Below are positions 46,053 through 57,618 of a DNA stretch of 64,000 bases, piece after piece. The notes under the pieces are model-generated. The model searched no databases, was not told the origin of the DNA, and saw only the letters and a program-made list of their open reading frames with translations. The stretch covers positions 434,001-498,000 of the forward strand of contig NC_015731.1 of the NCBI RefSeq assembly GCF_000219585.1, given 5' to 3'. The DNA is from Nitrosomonas sp. Is79A3. GTDB taxonomy: Bacteria; Pseudomonadota; Gammaproteobacteria; Burkholderiales; Nitrosomonadaceae. How positions within the stretch are numbered: position 1 is the first letter of the stretch; the number at the start of each line of letters is the position of its first letter. The position numbers and the translations under genes were made by a program.

Positions 46053-47087
46053 TTAGGGTGTTTTAACGGCATCCAGGATTTTTATGGAGTGTGTGCTTTG
46101 TACGACAAGTGCATAGGATATTTTATCAAAAACACGAAATACAAATACCAATCCGGTTCTTTCATCCGGTAATTGTACCATCTCTCCTTTAAGGGACTTA
46201 GCCTGGCTTTTTCGATAGATAGCAAGCACATGCCCCATTTCCACGCCATCCAGTTCGCCTTTATTCAGCGTGACGATGTCGCCTCTGCCAATTTCAGTGA
46301 CGCCGCCGTAGACAGAAATGATTCGCCCGTTAATCGAAAATTCCGGTGCATGGGGTGCGTAGTTATTAAATAGGGTTTCAGGGGCGGGAACCAGACGGTC
46401 GCCTTTGAGAATTTCTTCCGTAGCGCGCGTGATGGTTACCGTGCTGACATCAGCAAAAACATTCGCCCTGGCATCTCCCAGGTAGGTTGCCTCATAGCCG
46501 AGGATCAGGCCTTCTTGGTCAGGATCTTTCAGCGCCTTGCCAGGGCGGAAGATTTGCCATGTTGTGCCTTTGTCTTTAGGTAATCCACTGACATAAACCG
46601 TATTATCTGTACTTAAAACAACCCGGCCTTCACTGGAGCCCAGTATATACGGTGCATCGGCAAGGCCATCTTTTTCAATGACTAACGGCTGACTTAGAAA
46701 AGGCTCGATGGTTGATGCCGGTATGCTGGGGATCGCTGCAGTACTCGATTGTTCTGTACGTATTTTAGGCGATAGTTTGACTGTTTTTATACCGCCGTCA
46801 TCTTCTGCAAGCCGCAATCGACTGCCATAAGGTGTCTTTTCCAAAATTACAATATCACCAGGGTAGATTTTGTGCGGATTCTTCACTTGTTCGCGGTTGA
46901 GTCCCCAGATTTCAGGCCAGCGCCATGGGTCTTTAAGAAACCGGGAGGCAATTCCCCACAGAGTATCGCCGGGTACAACCACATGGTGATCGGGTGTGTC
47001 GCCTCGCAGTATAATGTTCTCAGCTTTGACTTGCGTAACAGAAAGCAGGCTCAGGAATAAAATCATAGCTATAATAGGCTTTCGCAT
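46053..47087 (-). CDS. LysM-domain envelope protein
   Basis: 344 residues from the ATG at 47087 (MRKPIIAMILFLSLLSVTQVKA, a signal peptide with cleavage likely after KA). One LysM domain follows (about 30-85: VVVPGDTLWGIASRFLKDPWRWPEIWGLN...IYPGDIVIL). The rest is beta-rich with no recognised catalytic motif. Conserved next to dprA and divergent from def in betaproteobacteria. Probably binds peptidoglycan in the periplasm. Confidence 0.85.
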   Translation of the reverse strand: MRKPIIAMILFLSLLSVTQVKAENIILRGDTPDHHVVVPGDTLWGIASRFLKDPWRWPEIWGLNREQVKNPHKIYPGDIVILEKTPYGSRLRLAEDDGGIKTVKLSPKIRTEQSSTAAIPSIPASTIEPFLSQPLVIEKDGLADAPYILGSSEGRVVLSTDNTVYVSGLPKDKGTTWQIFRPGKALKDPDQEGLILGYEATYLGDARANVFADVSTVTITRATEEILKGDRLVPAPETLFNNYAPHAPEFSINGRIISVYGGVTEIGRGDIVTLNKGELDGVEMGHVLAIYRKSQAKSLKGEMVQLPDERTGLVFVFRVFDKISYALVVQSTHSIKILDAVKTP

Positions 47088-47194
47088 GAACGATCCCAAT
47101 GATAGGTAATTGTAGTTATAAAAGCTTAGAGAATGATTATCTAATGATACGGTCTAATTGCGATATTGAGTTTATTAAACTAAACAAATTTTTC

Positions 47195-47698
47195 ATGGCT
47201 ATTCTAAAAATATTACAATACCCGGATGAGAGGCTGCATACTGTAGCGGCTCCGGTAGCGCAAGTCACGGACAAAATCCGCTTGCTGATAAAAGATTTGG
47301 CTGAAACGATGTATGCTGCACCTGGGATAGGGCTGGCAGCGACGCAAGTGGATGTGCATGAACGTGTGATTGTTATCGATACTTCTGAAACGCATGATCA
47401 ATTGCTTGTTTTGATCAATCCTGAAATTATAGCCAGTAATGGCCTATCTGATTATGAGGAAGGTTGCTTGTCAGTTCCAGGTATCTATGGAAAAGTACAG
47501 CGTGCCGAATCTATTGCGGTAAGAGCCTTGAATACGGAAGGGGAATCTTTTGTTCTGAATGCCGATGGATTGCTGGCGGTGTGTATTCAACATGAAATGG
47601 ATCACTTGGCCGGAAAAGTGTTTGTTGAGTACTGGTCACGGCTTAAGCAGGCACGCACCCTGGCGAGATTAAAGAAAAAACAGCGAAGTGCCATGTAA
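47195..47698 (+). CDS. def: peptide deformylase
   Basis: 167 residues from the ATG at 47195 ([18 protein letters not shown]). All three metal-site motifs are intact: [16 protein letters not shown] and HEMDHLAGK. It removes the formyl group from new proteins. Followed by fmt, whose product adds that group. Confidence 0.96.
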   Translation: MAILKILQYPDERLHTVAAPVAQVTDKIRLLIKDLAETMYAAPGIGLAATQVDVHERVIVIDTSETHDQLLVLINPEIIASNGLSDYEEGCLSVPGIYGKVQRAESIAVRALNTEGESFVLNADGLLAVCIQHEMDHLAGKVFVEYWSRLKQARTLARLKKKQRSAM

Positions 47699-47822
47699 AA
47701 ATTGTGCTTTTATGAAAATGTGATGTAGTTTGTTCCCCGAAATTCCCCGGATTAATGGTTTTCTTCTGTCAATGGCATTGAATTCCTGGAATCCAAACAA
47801 ATGAAAGAACGATGCGCCTAGG

Positions 47823-48782
47823 ATGAGAATCATTTTCGCTGGAACTCCCATTTTTGCTGCGACTGCACTGGATGCATTACTCAAGGCAGATCATGAGATT
47901 GTCCTGGTGTTGACGCAGCCGGACCGTCCTGCTGGCAGAGGAATGAAAACGGCCGCCAGTGCGGTTAAGTTGCTTGCCCAACAACAGGATCTTGCGCTGT
48001 TACAGCCATTAACGCTTAAATCTGCCGAAATACAAACGCAATTGCTGGCATTGTCCGCAGATGTGATGATTGTGGCGGCTTACGGCTTGATTTTACCTGA
48101 AACTGTGTTAAAAATTCCTCGCTTGGGCTGTATGAATATTCACGCTTCGTTATTGCCGCGTTGGCGCGGGGCTGCGCCGATTCAACGGGCTATTCTGGCG
48201 GGTGATCATGAAACCGGTATTACCATCATGCAAATGGATGCAGGGTTGGATACAGGTGCCATTTTATTAAAGCGTAGCATAGCGATCGCACCGGATGATA
48301 CTACGCAATCATTGCATGACAAGTTGGGTCTGCTCGGTGCACAGAGTATCGTTGAGGCTCTGGTGCTGCTGCAGCAGGGAAGACTTGTTCCCATAGTGCA
48401 GGATGAGACACTGGCTTGCTATGCCGCCAAAATAAAGAAAACTGAAGCAGAAATTGATTGGCAACAAAGTGCCGAGCAAATTGACCGTGTTGTACGGACG
48501 TTTAATCCAAATCCAGGTGCTTATACTTATTTTCGGGATCTTGCATTGAAGATTTGGCAAGCAAAAGTAGTTGCAGGGAGAGCAGCAGGTAAACCAGGGG
48601 AAATTATCTCAGTAGATCGTGAAGGCATTACTGTGGCCTGTGGTTCTAATATGTTACAAGTTGAAATAGTGCAAAAACCCGGCGGCAAGAAATTGAGTAG
48701 TGCAGATTTTCTGGCGGGGAATAATTTACAGCCAGGTGAAAATTTTTCTGCAGTGAAACATTCCACTTCAAAGCATGATTAA
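47823..48782 (+). CDS. fmt: methionyl-tRNA formyltransferase
   Basis: 319 residues. Starts MRIIFAGTPIFAATALDALL; contains the SLLPRWRGAAPIQRAILAGD segment with the formyl-transfer site and ITIMQMDAGLDTGAIL. The C-terminal domain (QIDRVVRTFNPNPGAYTYF) binds tRNA. The 3' end overlaps rsmB by eight bases. Confidence 0.96.
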   Translation: MRIIFAGTPIFAATALDALLKADHEIVLVLTQPDRPAGRGMKTAASAVKLLAQQQDLALLQPLTLKSAEIQTQLLALSADVMIVAAYGLILPETVLKIPRLGCMNIHASLLPRWRGAAPIQRAILAGDHETGITIMQMDAGLDTGAILLKRSIAIAPDDTTQSLHDKLGLLGAQSIVEALVLLQQGRLVPIVQDETLACYAAKIKKTEAEIDWQQSAEQIDRVVRTFNPNPGAYTYFRDLALKIWQAKVVAGRAAGKPGEIISVDREGITVACGSNMLQVEIVQKPGGKKLSSADFLAGNNLQPGENFSAVKHSTSKHD

Positions 48783-50052
48783 AACCCAGCTTGTTGCGGC
48801 TTCTGTAATCAGTAAGGTGCTGGCCGGAGCAAGTTTGACGGGAGTATTGCAGGAAGTTTGGCGCGCAGACCCCGCGTTATCGCGACAGCAAAGAGGTGCC
48901 ATTCAGGATTTGAGTTATGGTGTATTGCGATTTTATGGGCAATTGGAAGCAACTCTTGGTTTGCTGCTGAAAAAATCACTACGTGACAAGAGCCTGCATC
49001 ATCTACTCTTAGTCAGCTTATATCAACTGCAATACAGTAAAGCATTGCCGCACACAGTGGTTGATCAGGCTGTTTCGGCCTCGCGATCTTTTGTGCATGG
49101 TAAAGGTATGCAGGGACTGGTGAATGCGGTATTGCGCAGTTTTATCCGGCAGCGTGATAGCTTATTGAGGAAAGCTGCTGAAAATGAGGTCGGACGTTAT
49201 TCGCATCCGCAATGGTGGATTGATAAATTGCGCTGGCAATACCCGCAAAACTTTCAAGCCATATTGGAGGCAGACAACAAACGTCCTCCGATGACTTTGC
49301 GGGTCAATCAACGTAAGATCAGCGTGGAAACTTACCGTAAGCTGTTGGCAGAGAAAACGATGCATACAGAATTGCTAGATTCTGGCGCACTGCAACTGAG
49401 TCAGCCGGTTATGGTGGAAAGCTTGCCTGGTTTTGCAGAAGGTCTGGTAACCGTGCAAGACGCAGGAGCTCAGTTTGCTGCGACGTTTCTGGATGTGCAT
49501 GACGGCATGCGTGTATTGGATGCTTGTGCGGCACCCGGAGGGAAAAGCACGCATTTGCTGGAATTGGCCGATATTTCGCTGACGGTACTGGACAATGATT
49601 CAGCAAGGCTTGCTCAAGTTCAGCAGAATCTTGCGCGCTTGAATGTGACAGCAGAACGTCTGTTGTGCGGAGATGCCTCGCATCCCGATGAATGGTGGGA
49701 CGGTCAGTCGTATGATCGTATATTGGCTGATGTACCTTGTTCTGCATCTGGTGTAGTATGCCGGCACCCAGATATTAAATGGTTGCGGCGTGAAAGTGAT
49801 CTGGTCAAATTCGCAGCAAGTCAACAGGCAATTCTGAATGCATTGTGGAAAATTTTAAGCAGGGATGGTAAGTTACTTTATGTAACTTGCTCGATCTTTG
49901 CCGAAGAAAATACGATGCAGATAGAGAAATTTCTTAAACATCATCCTGATGCATGTCCACTACCACTTTCTGGGGCAGCAATGGTAGATGGACAATTGTT
50001 ACCAGATACTCAACATGATGGTTTCTTTTATACACTGTTGCAAAAAAACTAG
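48775..50052 (+). CDS. rsmB: 16S rRNA cytosine(967)-C5-methyltransferase
   Basis: 425 residues. N-terminal NusB-like RNA-binding domain, then a SAM domain: VLDACAAPGGKSTHLLEL, DVPCSASGVVCRHPDIKW with the catalytic cysteine, and YVTCSIFAEENTMQIEKFL with the second cysteine. Overlaps fmt; the DUF4390 gene starts seven bases after it. Confidence 0.95.
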   Translation: MIKTQLVAASVISKVLAGASLTGVLQEVWRADPALSRQQRGAIQDLSYGVLRFYGQLEATLGLLLKKSLRDKSLHHLLLVSLYQLQYSKALPHTVVDQAVSASRSFVHGKGMQGLVNAVLRSFIRQRDSLLRKAAENEVGRYSHPQWWIDKLRWQYPQNFQAILEADNKRPPMTLRVNQRKISVETYRKLLAEKTMHTELLDSGALQLSQPVMVESLPGFAEGLVTVQDAGAQFAATFLDVHDGMRVLDACAAPGGKSTHLLELADISLTVLDNDSARLAQVQQNLARLNVTAERLLCGDASHPDEWWDGQSYDRILADVPCSASGVVCRHPDIKWLRRESDLVKFAASQQAILNALWKILSRDGKLLYVTCSIFAEENTMQIEKFLKHHPDACPLPLSGAAMVDGQLLPDTQHDGFFYTLLQKN

Positions 50053-50059
50053 CCAAAAT

Positions 50060-50659
50060 ATGTGGCGTGTACAGTCATCTCTTGCCAATCTGATTTTTTT
50101 GCTGTTGATTACGTTGTTGCCGGTCGTGGTTGCGCAAGCAGAGGGTATTCAGATAAAGTCTGTCAGTATGGCAGCAGTTGGGCAAGGATATGAAATCAGT
50201 ATTGATTCTGATATTGCTCTCAATGCCACTTTGGAACAAGCGCTTGAAAAAAGTATTGTTTTGTACTTTGTAACCAAATTCAGTTTGGTAGATTCGCGTT
50301 GGTATTGGCTTAACGACGAAGTTGCGCGTGGTAAATTAAGAGTTGGGTTAAGATATTACGCATTGACGCGCCAATATCATTTGAACCACCCCTCATTCTC
50401 GCAAAGTTTTAATACGTTAACGGAAGCATTGCAGGCTCTGGGTCAATTGCGTGATTATCCCTTGACTGTCAAATCTGATTTAAAACATGATGTTGATTAT
50501 ATCGCGTCACTGCGTATCTGGCTTGATTTGACACGTATGCCTAAACCATTCCAGGTTGAAGCATTGGGTTCCAGCAAATGGGATCTGAGCTCAGACAAAC
50601 TGGAATGGCGTATGAAGTTACCAACACCAGAGCAGCCGTTCCAGATGAAAGGCCAATAA
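50060..50659 (+). CDS. DUF4390 envelope protein
   Basis: 199 residues from the ATG at 50060 (MWRVQSSLANLIFLLLITLLPVVVAQA, a signal peptide). The mature part matches DUF4390: YFVTKFSLVDSRWYWLNDEVARG, LRYYALTRQYHLNHP, FNTLTEALQALGQLRDYPL and a final SSDKLEWRM. It is always found before ntrY in betaproteobacteria and is coupled to it here by TAATG, so it may be an envelope partner of the sensor. Function unknown. Confidence 0.88.
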   Translation: MWRVQSSLANLIFLLLITLLPVVVAQAEGIQIKSVSMAAVGQGYEISIDSDIALNATLEQALEKSIVLYFVTKFSLVDSRWYWLNDEVARGKLRVGLRYYALTRQYHLNHPSFSQSFNTLTEALQALGQLRDYPLTVKSDLKHDVDYIASLRIWLDLTRMPKPFQVEALGSSKWDLSSDKLEWRMKLPTPEQPFQMKGQ

Positions 50660-52836
50660 TGAAGTATGTGCTCATTATTGGTGCCGGAGTGGGAGCGGTG
50701 ATGCTTTTTTTACTGGCTACAGCGGGTGCCAATACTGAGTTTTTTGAACGAAAGTACCGGTTATTGCTGGGTATCAACATTGCTTTCGTATTATTTCTCA
50801 TGGTTATCGTGGGATTTTTGCTGTGGCGATTCCGGCGCCGGCTTAAGTCGGGTGTGTTCGGATCCAGACTGGCATTACGCTTAATGCTGGTTTTCTCACT
50901 GATGGCGATTCTTCCTGGTGTTTTGGTTTATGCCGTATCTGTGCAATTTCTTGAGAAGAGTATTGAATCCTGGTTTGATGTTAAAGTGGACCGTGCGTTG
51001 GAGGGTGGCTTGAGTCTAGGGCAAACCATGCTTGAAAACTTGCTGGGAGAATTGCGAAAGAAAGCACAAGCCACTGCGTTGATGTTGTCTGAGCCTTCCA
51101 GCCAACCGTTACTAGTGCTCAATGAATTATTGTTGCAATCGCAAATTGAAGAAGCAACTCTGTTTAACCAGGATGGTAAAGTTATTGCATTTTCCAGTGA
51201 AAGTAATTTGGCATTATTTCCTGAAATGCCCAATGCGATCGTGATGCGGCACATAAGAATTCAAAAAGCCTACAGCGCGGTTGAATCCGTTGCAGATAAG
51301 GGTTTGTATTTGCGCGTAGTTGCGCCTGTCAATGTATTGAGTCTGAAAGAAGATATCCGGGTGCTTCAGCTTTTGCAGCCGGTTCCTGTGCAATTGGCAA
51401 AAGATGCCGAACGAGTGCAGGCAGGATATCAGGATTATCAGGAGCTCTCTTTGTCCCGTCAGGGATTAACCCGGCTGTATAGTGTTACATTGACACTGGC
51501 ATTGCTTTTGTCATTGTTTTCAGCATTGGCAGCCGCTTCATTGCTCAGCGAGAAATTGAGCGCCCCGCTTGGTATGCTGGCGGAAGGTACGCGCGCTATT
51601 GCGCAAGGCGATTACAGCCGCCGTCATTTGGTCCAGAGTAGCGATGAACTGGGTGTGTTGACGGAATCTTTTAATTTGATGACGCAACAACTGGAGGAAG
51701 CGCAAGCGACAGCACAGCATAACCAGCAGGAAGTGGAGAGCGCGCGTGCGCATCTGGAAAGTATTCTGGCAAATCTTTCATCCGGTGTATTGGTGTTTGA
51801 CGATCAATTGGTTTTATCCAAGGCAAACCGTAGTGCCGAGCAAATACTGCAGATCCCTATGATCAGCCTGGATGGTTCAATCATCGAAGGCTGTGTGAGT
51901 AATGAACCGCAACTGAATACTTTGGTTACTGAGATCAGGGAAGGTTTTAACTCAGGAGAAACTGGTGTTTGGCAGCGCCAATTAACGCGTTCAGGAGATG
52001 GTAATAATCAAGTCTTGCTGTTACGGGGAACACGTTTGCCCAAGATATCGGGTGGCGGCGGGGTGGTGGTCTTTGACGATATTACTAATTTATTGCAAGT
52101 GCAGCGTGCAGTTGCCTGGGGTGAAGTTGCGCGCCGGCTCGCGCATGAAATTAAAAACCCGTTGACGCCGATTCAACTCTCTGCTGAACGGGTGCAACAT
52201 AAGTTGATCAATAAACTGGACGAGGAAGATGCAAGAATTCTGCGTCGTTCGACAGAGACGATTGTCAATCAGGTCGAAGCGCTAAAAAGGATGGTTAATG
52301 AATTCAATCAATATGCGCGTGTTCCTGAATTGGAATTGCGTCAACTGGATTTTAATCGATTGGTGCGCGAAGTATTGTCACTTTACGAAACAGCAAGTAT
52401 GACAACTGATAATAGTAAACACATACAAATCAAGCCGACATTGGCAGACGATTTGCCGGTAGTCAGAGGTGATGCTGCACAGTTGCGTCAGGTGCTGCAT
52501 AATTTATTGCAGAATGCGCAAGATGCATTGATAGATACATCAGAGCCTGTAATCGAAGTAAGAACCGAGATGGTGCATGGGGGGGTGCAGCTGAGTGTGC
52601 GTGATAATGGCTGCGGTTTTTCAGACGAGATCAGATCGCGGGTTTTTGAACCTTATGTCACAACCAAATCGAAAGGAACCGGATTGGGGTTACCCATCGT
52701 CAAGAAAATTGTTGAGGAGCATGAAGGCTTGATCCATATTGAAAATATTAAGCCCCGTGGCGCTCAAATTTCAATTATCCTGCCAACGGTAGAGAAGAAT
52801 ATCTCTGCGGGGAATAACAAACTGGTGTTAAGTTGA
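50659..52836 (+). CDS. ntrY: NtrY-type sensor histidine kinase
   Basis: 725 residues from the ATG at 50659. Three N-terminal helices (about 3-25, 40-60, 80-100), an extracytoplasmic region, a fourth helix (LYSVTLTLALLLSLFSALAA), HAMP (LGMLAEGTRAIAQGDYSRR), a PAS domain (HLESILANLSSGVLVFDDQ), HisKA with the phospho-His in ARRLAHEIKNPLTPIQLSAERV, and a HATPase (LRQVLHNLLQNAQDAL; RDNGCGFSDEIRS; GTGLGLPIVKKI). Autophosphorylates and signals to the NtrX product encoded downstream. Members are linked to nitrogen and redox responses. Confidence 0.92.
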   Translation: MKYVLIIGAGVGAVMLFLLATAGANTEFFERKYRLLLGINIAFVLFLMVIVGFLLWRFRRRLKSGVFGSRLALRLMLVFSLMAILPGVLVYAVSVQFLEKSIESWFDVKVDRALEGGLSLGQTMLENLLGELRKKAQATALMLSEPSSQPLLVLNELLLQSQIEEATLFNQDGKVIAFSSESNLALFPEMPNAIVMRHIRIQKAYSAVESVADKGLYLRVVAPVNVLSLKEDIRVLQLLQPVPVQLAKDAERVQAGYQDYQELSLSRQGLTRLYSVTLTLALLLSLFSALAAASLLSEKLSAPLGMLAEGTRAIAQGDYSRRHLVQSSDELGVLTESFNLMTQQLEEAQATAQHNQQEVESARAHLESILANLSSGVLVFDDQLVLSKANRSAEQILQIPMISLDGSIIEGCVSNEPQLNTLVTEIREGFNSGETGVWQRQLTRSGDGNNQVLLLRGTRLPKISGGGGVVVFDDITNLLQVQRAVAWGEVARRLAHEIKNPLTPIQLSAERVQHKLINKLDEEDARILRRSTETIVNQVEALKRMVNEFNQYARVPELELRQLDFNRLVREVLSLYETASMTTDNSKHIQIKPTLADDLPVVRGDAAQLRQVLHNLLQNAQDALIDTSEPVIEVRTEMVHGGVQLSVRDNGCGFSDEIRSRVFEPYVTTKSKGTGLGLPIVKKIVEEHEGLIHIENIKPRGAQISIILPTVEKNISAGNNKLVLS

Positions 52837-52984
52837 ATTAATGAATCAGTGATTACAGAAAAGATGAATAAAATCTTTCATATTCGGGCACTCGTCTATC
52901 AAAAAACTTGGAATCCATAGATGATCATGAAATTTGACAGTTGTAGATAAGCTGATTAGATTTCGTTAGTAGAGAGAATTCTAA

Positions 52985-54247
52985 ATGATAACAAACAATA
53001 CAATACTTGTTGTTGATGACGAAATTGGCATACGCGAATTGCTTTCTGAAATTTTGCGTGATGAAGGCTATCGTGTGGCGCTGGCAGAAAATGCTGAACA
53101 AGCGCGGATCTGGCGAAGTCAAACGCGCCCGGATCTGGTGTTGCTGGATATCTGGATGCCTGATACCGATGGTATTACACTGCTGAAAGATTGGGCGAGT
53201 AACGGAATGCTGACAATGCCGGTGATCATGATGTCTGGGCATGGCACTATCGATACAGCAGTCGAAGCGACACGTATTGGTGCATTTGGCTATTTGGAGA
53301 AACCAATACCGCTGCAAAAGCTGCTAAGTACTGTCAGTAAGGCCTTGCGAGGGGGGCAAAATAAACAGCAATCAACACTTTCTCTCGCCAGTTTGGGTAA
53401 AGGTGCTCTGATCGCAGATCTCAGGAAAAGATTAGAGCAAGTCGCAAATCTGAAAACGCCTTTGCTGCTGATGGGAGAGCCGGGTGCCGGTGCGGAGATA
53501 TGTGCGCGTTTTATGCATCGCCAAAATACACCATGGGTGGAACCAGAGACATTGACGTCGCTGGCTGAATCGCCACTGGATTTACTCGAGCTTGCGCGTG
53601 ACGGTCTGTTATTTCTCAAGGATGTGGGTGAAATCAGCAAATTAGCGCAAAAAGGTTTGCTGTTATTGTTGAGCAAGCTGGATAAATATAACGTACGGTT
53701 GATTTGTGCGACATCTCAGCCCCTGGCAGAGTTAACGGCGCAAGGTGTTTATCATCCCAAATTATACGAAGCGCTGAGCAGCTTAAGTATAGGTATTCCG
53801 GCATTGAGAGCGCACCGGGAGGACATTCCTGATTTGGCCAGTCAAATTTTATCGCGTTTTGTTGAATCGGGGGAGGCTTCATCAGTCTTGCAGTTCAGTA
53901 CTGCGGCGCTTAATTGCTTACGGAATTATGATTGGCCAGGTAATCTTACACAGTTGACAGGTGTCGTGCATTCTTTGGCATTGACATGTACCGGTGATGA
54001 GATTTCTGCTGAAGCCGTCCAACAGGCCATGGTTTTTCCAGAATCGGCTTCCACATCTGTTACTCCTGAAATTCCGCTGGATCTTTCACTACGTGAAGCA
54101 CGTGATTTGTTTGAAAAAACATACTTCGAAAGGCTGATCGATCAAGAAAGTGGCAATATGACGCGTGTGGCTGACAGGGCTGGATTGGAGCGTACACATC
54201 TGTATCGGAAAATAAAATTATTGGGAATTAAATTGCGGGGAAACTGA
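52985..54247 (+). CDS. ntrX: NtrX-like response regulator with a degenerate AAA+ domain
   Basis: 420 residues. Receiver domain intact: ILVVDDEIGIRELL, phospho-acceptor VLLDIWMPDTDG, MMSGHGTIDTA and lysine in YLEKPI. Central region reads as a collapsed NtrC-type ATPase: Walker A is GEPGAGAE (Lys lost), Walker B is LLFLKDVGE (LDE lost), no GAFTGA loop, and the arginine-finger region is YHPKLYEALSSLSI. C-terminal Fis-type helix-turn-helix (NMTRVADRAGLERTHLYRKIKLLGI) is intact. It therefore probably regulates with ordinary DNA binding, without driving sigma-54 polymerase. Confidence 0.9.
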   Translation: MITNNTILVVDDEIGIRELLSEILRDEGYRVALAENAEQARIWRSQTRPDLVLLDIWMPDTDGITLLKDWASNGMLTMPVIMMSGHGTIDTAVEATRIGAFGYLEKPIPLQKLLSTVSKALRGGQNKQQSTLSLASLGKGALIADLRKRLEQVANLKTPLLLMGEPGAGAEICARFMHRQNTPWVEPETLTSLAESPLDLLELARDGLLFLKDVGEISKLAQKGLLLLLSKLDKYNVRLICATSQPLAELTAQGVYHPKLYEALSSLSIGIPALRAHREDIPDLASQILSRFVESGEASSVLQFSTAALNCLRNYDWPGNLTQLTGVVHSLALTCTGDEISAEAVQQAMVFPESASTSVTPEIPLDLSLREARDLFEKTYFERLIDQESGNMTRVADRAGLERTHLYRKIKLLGIKLRGN

Positions 54248-54388
54248 TTCTGTAAGAAAATTTTGCTGCTACTGGATTGGTTTTGTGCGCAAAATAATAG
54301 ATAATACTAACTTTTCCGCCGATGCATAGCATATGAATATGCAGACCGGCCATTTCTATTTGTTGAAAATATAGGGGAGTTAGTATCG

Positions 54389-56404
54389 ATGGGTACATTT
54401 AAGGATTTTGACGCGCCGGTGTTTAAAGATTTGACCAGTGCGATTCGCGCGTTGGCTATGGATGCCGTGCAAAAAGCCAATTCTGGCCACCCCGGTATGC
54501 CGATGGGTATGGCTGAAATTGCTGAAGTGCTGTGGATCCATCATCTGCGTCATAATCCTGGCAATCCGGAGTGGGTCGACCGTGACCGGTTTATTCTTTC
54601 CAATGGACACGGGTCGATGTTGATCTATGCCTTATTGCATTTGACGGGCTACGATTTGCCAATGGAAGAAATCAAACGCTTCCGTCAGTTTCATTCAAAG
54701 ACACCAGGGCATCCGGAATATGGCTATACCCCGGGCGTAGAAACCACAACAGGTCCATTAGGTCAGGGTATTACCAATGCGGTAGGCATGGCGCTGGCAG
54801 AAAAAGTTCTGGCTGCTGAATTTAACCGTCCTGGCTATAATATTGTGGATCACTATACTTATGTTTTCTTGGGTGATGGCTGCTTGATGGAAGGCATTTC
54901 GCACGAAGCTTGTTCTTTGGCGGGTACTTTGGGTTTGGGCAAACTAATCTGTTTTTACGATGATAATGGTATTTCCATTGATGGTCACGTGGAAGGCTGG
55001 TTTACCGACGATACGCCGAAGCGGTTTGAGTCTTATGGCTGGCATGTTGTGCCCAATGTCAACGGGCATGATCCGGAAGCGATTGAAGCAGCGATTGAAG
55101 CTGCTAAACAGGTAAATAACAAGCCATCAATGATTTGCTGCAAAACGGTCATTGGATTGGGCTCACCGAATATGGCCAATACCCATTCGGTACATGGCGC
55201 CGCATTGGGTGATGCAGAAATTGCGGCTACTCGTCCGCACATTGGCTGGCATCATCCGCCTTTTGAAATACCACAAGAAGTTTACAGTGCTTGGGATGCA
55301 AGAACGAAAGGCCAAAAGCTTGAAACTGAATGGAACCAGAAATTTGCTGAATACGCAGAGAAACATCCAGCTGAAGCCGCTGAATTTAACCGTCGTATGA
55401 CGGGAGATTTGCCAGCAAACTGGCGTAGTCATGTCGATAGCGTTATCAATCAGGTGAATGCGAAAGCAGAGACGATTGCCAGCCGCAAAGCCTCACAAAA
55501 CGCGATCGAAGGCCTGGCGCCAATTCTACCCGAGTTGATTGGCGGTTCTGCGGATCTGGCCGGATCTAACTTGACTTTATGGTCAGGTTCTAAGGGAATT
55601 AGCCAGAAAAACGGCGGTAATTATGTTTACTATGGTGTGCGTGAGTTTGGCATGAGTGCCATGATGAACGGATTGTCGTTACATGGCGGTTTGATTCCTT
55701 ATGGCGCCACATTTTTGATGTTTTCTGAGTATGCCCGTAACGCACTGCGCATGGCTGCATTGATGAAAATTCGCAATATCTTCGTGTTTACTCATGATTC
55801 CATTGGCCTGGGTGAGGATGGTCCGACACATCAACCGGTAGAGCAAACAGCCACATTGCGTTATATCCCTAACATGGATGTATGGCGGCCCTGTGATACT
55901 GTTGAATCAACAGTTTCTTGGGCGCGTGCCATCGAACGCAAGGATGGCCCTTCAATCTTGATTTTCAGCCGCCAGAATTTGCCGTTCCAGAAACGGGATG
56001 CAGCTACGATCAAATTAATTGATAAAGGTGGTTATGTATTATCTGAAGCGGGCAATGGGAAAGCGCATGCTATTCTAATTGCAACAGGCTCAGAGATTGG
56101 ACTGGCCGTGAATGCACAAAAAGCATTGGCGGAAGAGGGTATTCATGTGCGTATTGTATCCATGCCATGCACGAATGTATTTGATCGTCAGGAACCATCT
56201 TACAAGGACAGTGTCTTGACAAAAGGCGTTAAGCGAGTTGCCATAGAGGCGGGTGTGACAGATTTCTGGCGTAAGTACGTCGGACTGGATGGTGCTGTGG
56301 TGGGTATGGATACCTTTGGTGAGTCAGCGCCTGCAGATGTTCTATTCAAGCATTTTGGCTTTACCGTCGAGAACGTGGTCAAGACAGTAAAAGGCATTCT
56401 CTAA
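54389..56404 (+). CDS. tkt: transketolase
   Basis: 671 residues, GGGGAG nine bases before the ATG. ThDP-binding half: [74 protein letters not shown] with the Mg-ThDP GDG...E. Pyrimidine domain: [19 protein letters not shown] and [20 protein letters not shown]-terminal domain follows. Moves two-carbon units in the Calvin cycle and pentose phosphate pathway. First gene of the carbon block. Confidence 0.96.
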   Translation: MGTFKDFDAPVFKDLTSAIRALAMDAVQKANSGHPGMPMGMAEIAEVLWIHHLRHNPGNPEWVDRDRFILSNGHGSMLIYALLHLTGYDLPMEEIKRFRQFHSKTPGHPEYGYTPGVETTTGPLGQGITNAVGMALAEKVLAAEFNRPGYNIVDHYTYVFLGDGCLMEGISHEACSLAGTLGLGKLICFYDDNGISIDGHVEGWFTDDTPKRFESYGWHVVPNVNGHDPEAIEAAIEAAKQVNNKPSMICCKTVIGLGSPNMANTHSVHGAALGDAEIAATRPHIGWHHPPFEIPQEVYSAWDARTKGQKLETEWNQKFAEYAEKHPAEAAEFNRRMTGDLPANWRSHVDSVINQVNAKAETIASRKASQNAIEGLAPILPELIGGSADLAGSNLTLWSGSKGISQKNGGNYVYYGVREFGMSAMMNGLSLHGGLIPYGATFLMFSEYARNALRMAALMKIRNIFVFTHDSIGLGEDGPTHQPVEQTATLRYIPNMDVWRPCDTVESTVSWARAIERKDGPSILIFSRQNLPFQKRDAATIKLIDKGGYVLSEAGNGKAHAILIATGSEIGLAVNAQKALAEEGIHVRIVSMPCTNVFDRQEPSYKDSVLTKGVKRVAIEAGVTDFWRKYVGLDGAVVGMDTFGESAPADVLFKHFGFTVENVVKTVKGIL

Positions 56405-56450
56405 TTCAATTTATGATTAAAGCAGTTGGGTGAATTGTGTATTTACCTGA

Positions 56451-57482
<1,032 letters not shown>

Positions 57483-57560
57483 TTTTGTATTTGAAGATAC
57501 GCAGTTAAGAATAAATAAAATCTTGACTGCTGTTTGACTTAATATTCAATTCGTTAAGAC

Positions 57561-57588
57561 ATAAAGGGTAGCGCTTGCTATCCTTTAT
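57561..57588 (+). terminator. terminator-like hairpin between gap and pgk
   Basis: ATAAAGGGTAGC pairs with GCTATCCTTTAT (one G-U) around a GCTT loop and is followed by ATTTTCTT. It may end or attenuate the tkt-gap transcript. Confidence 0.65.
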
Positions 57589-57618
57589 ATTTTCTTAAAG
57601 ACAATTTTGGAGCTTGCC

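Noticed and set aside
52837-52984. Sigma-54 promoter between ntrY and ntrX
   Set aside because: No TGGCAC-N5-TTGC pattern was found.
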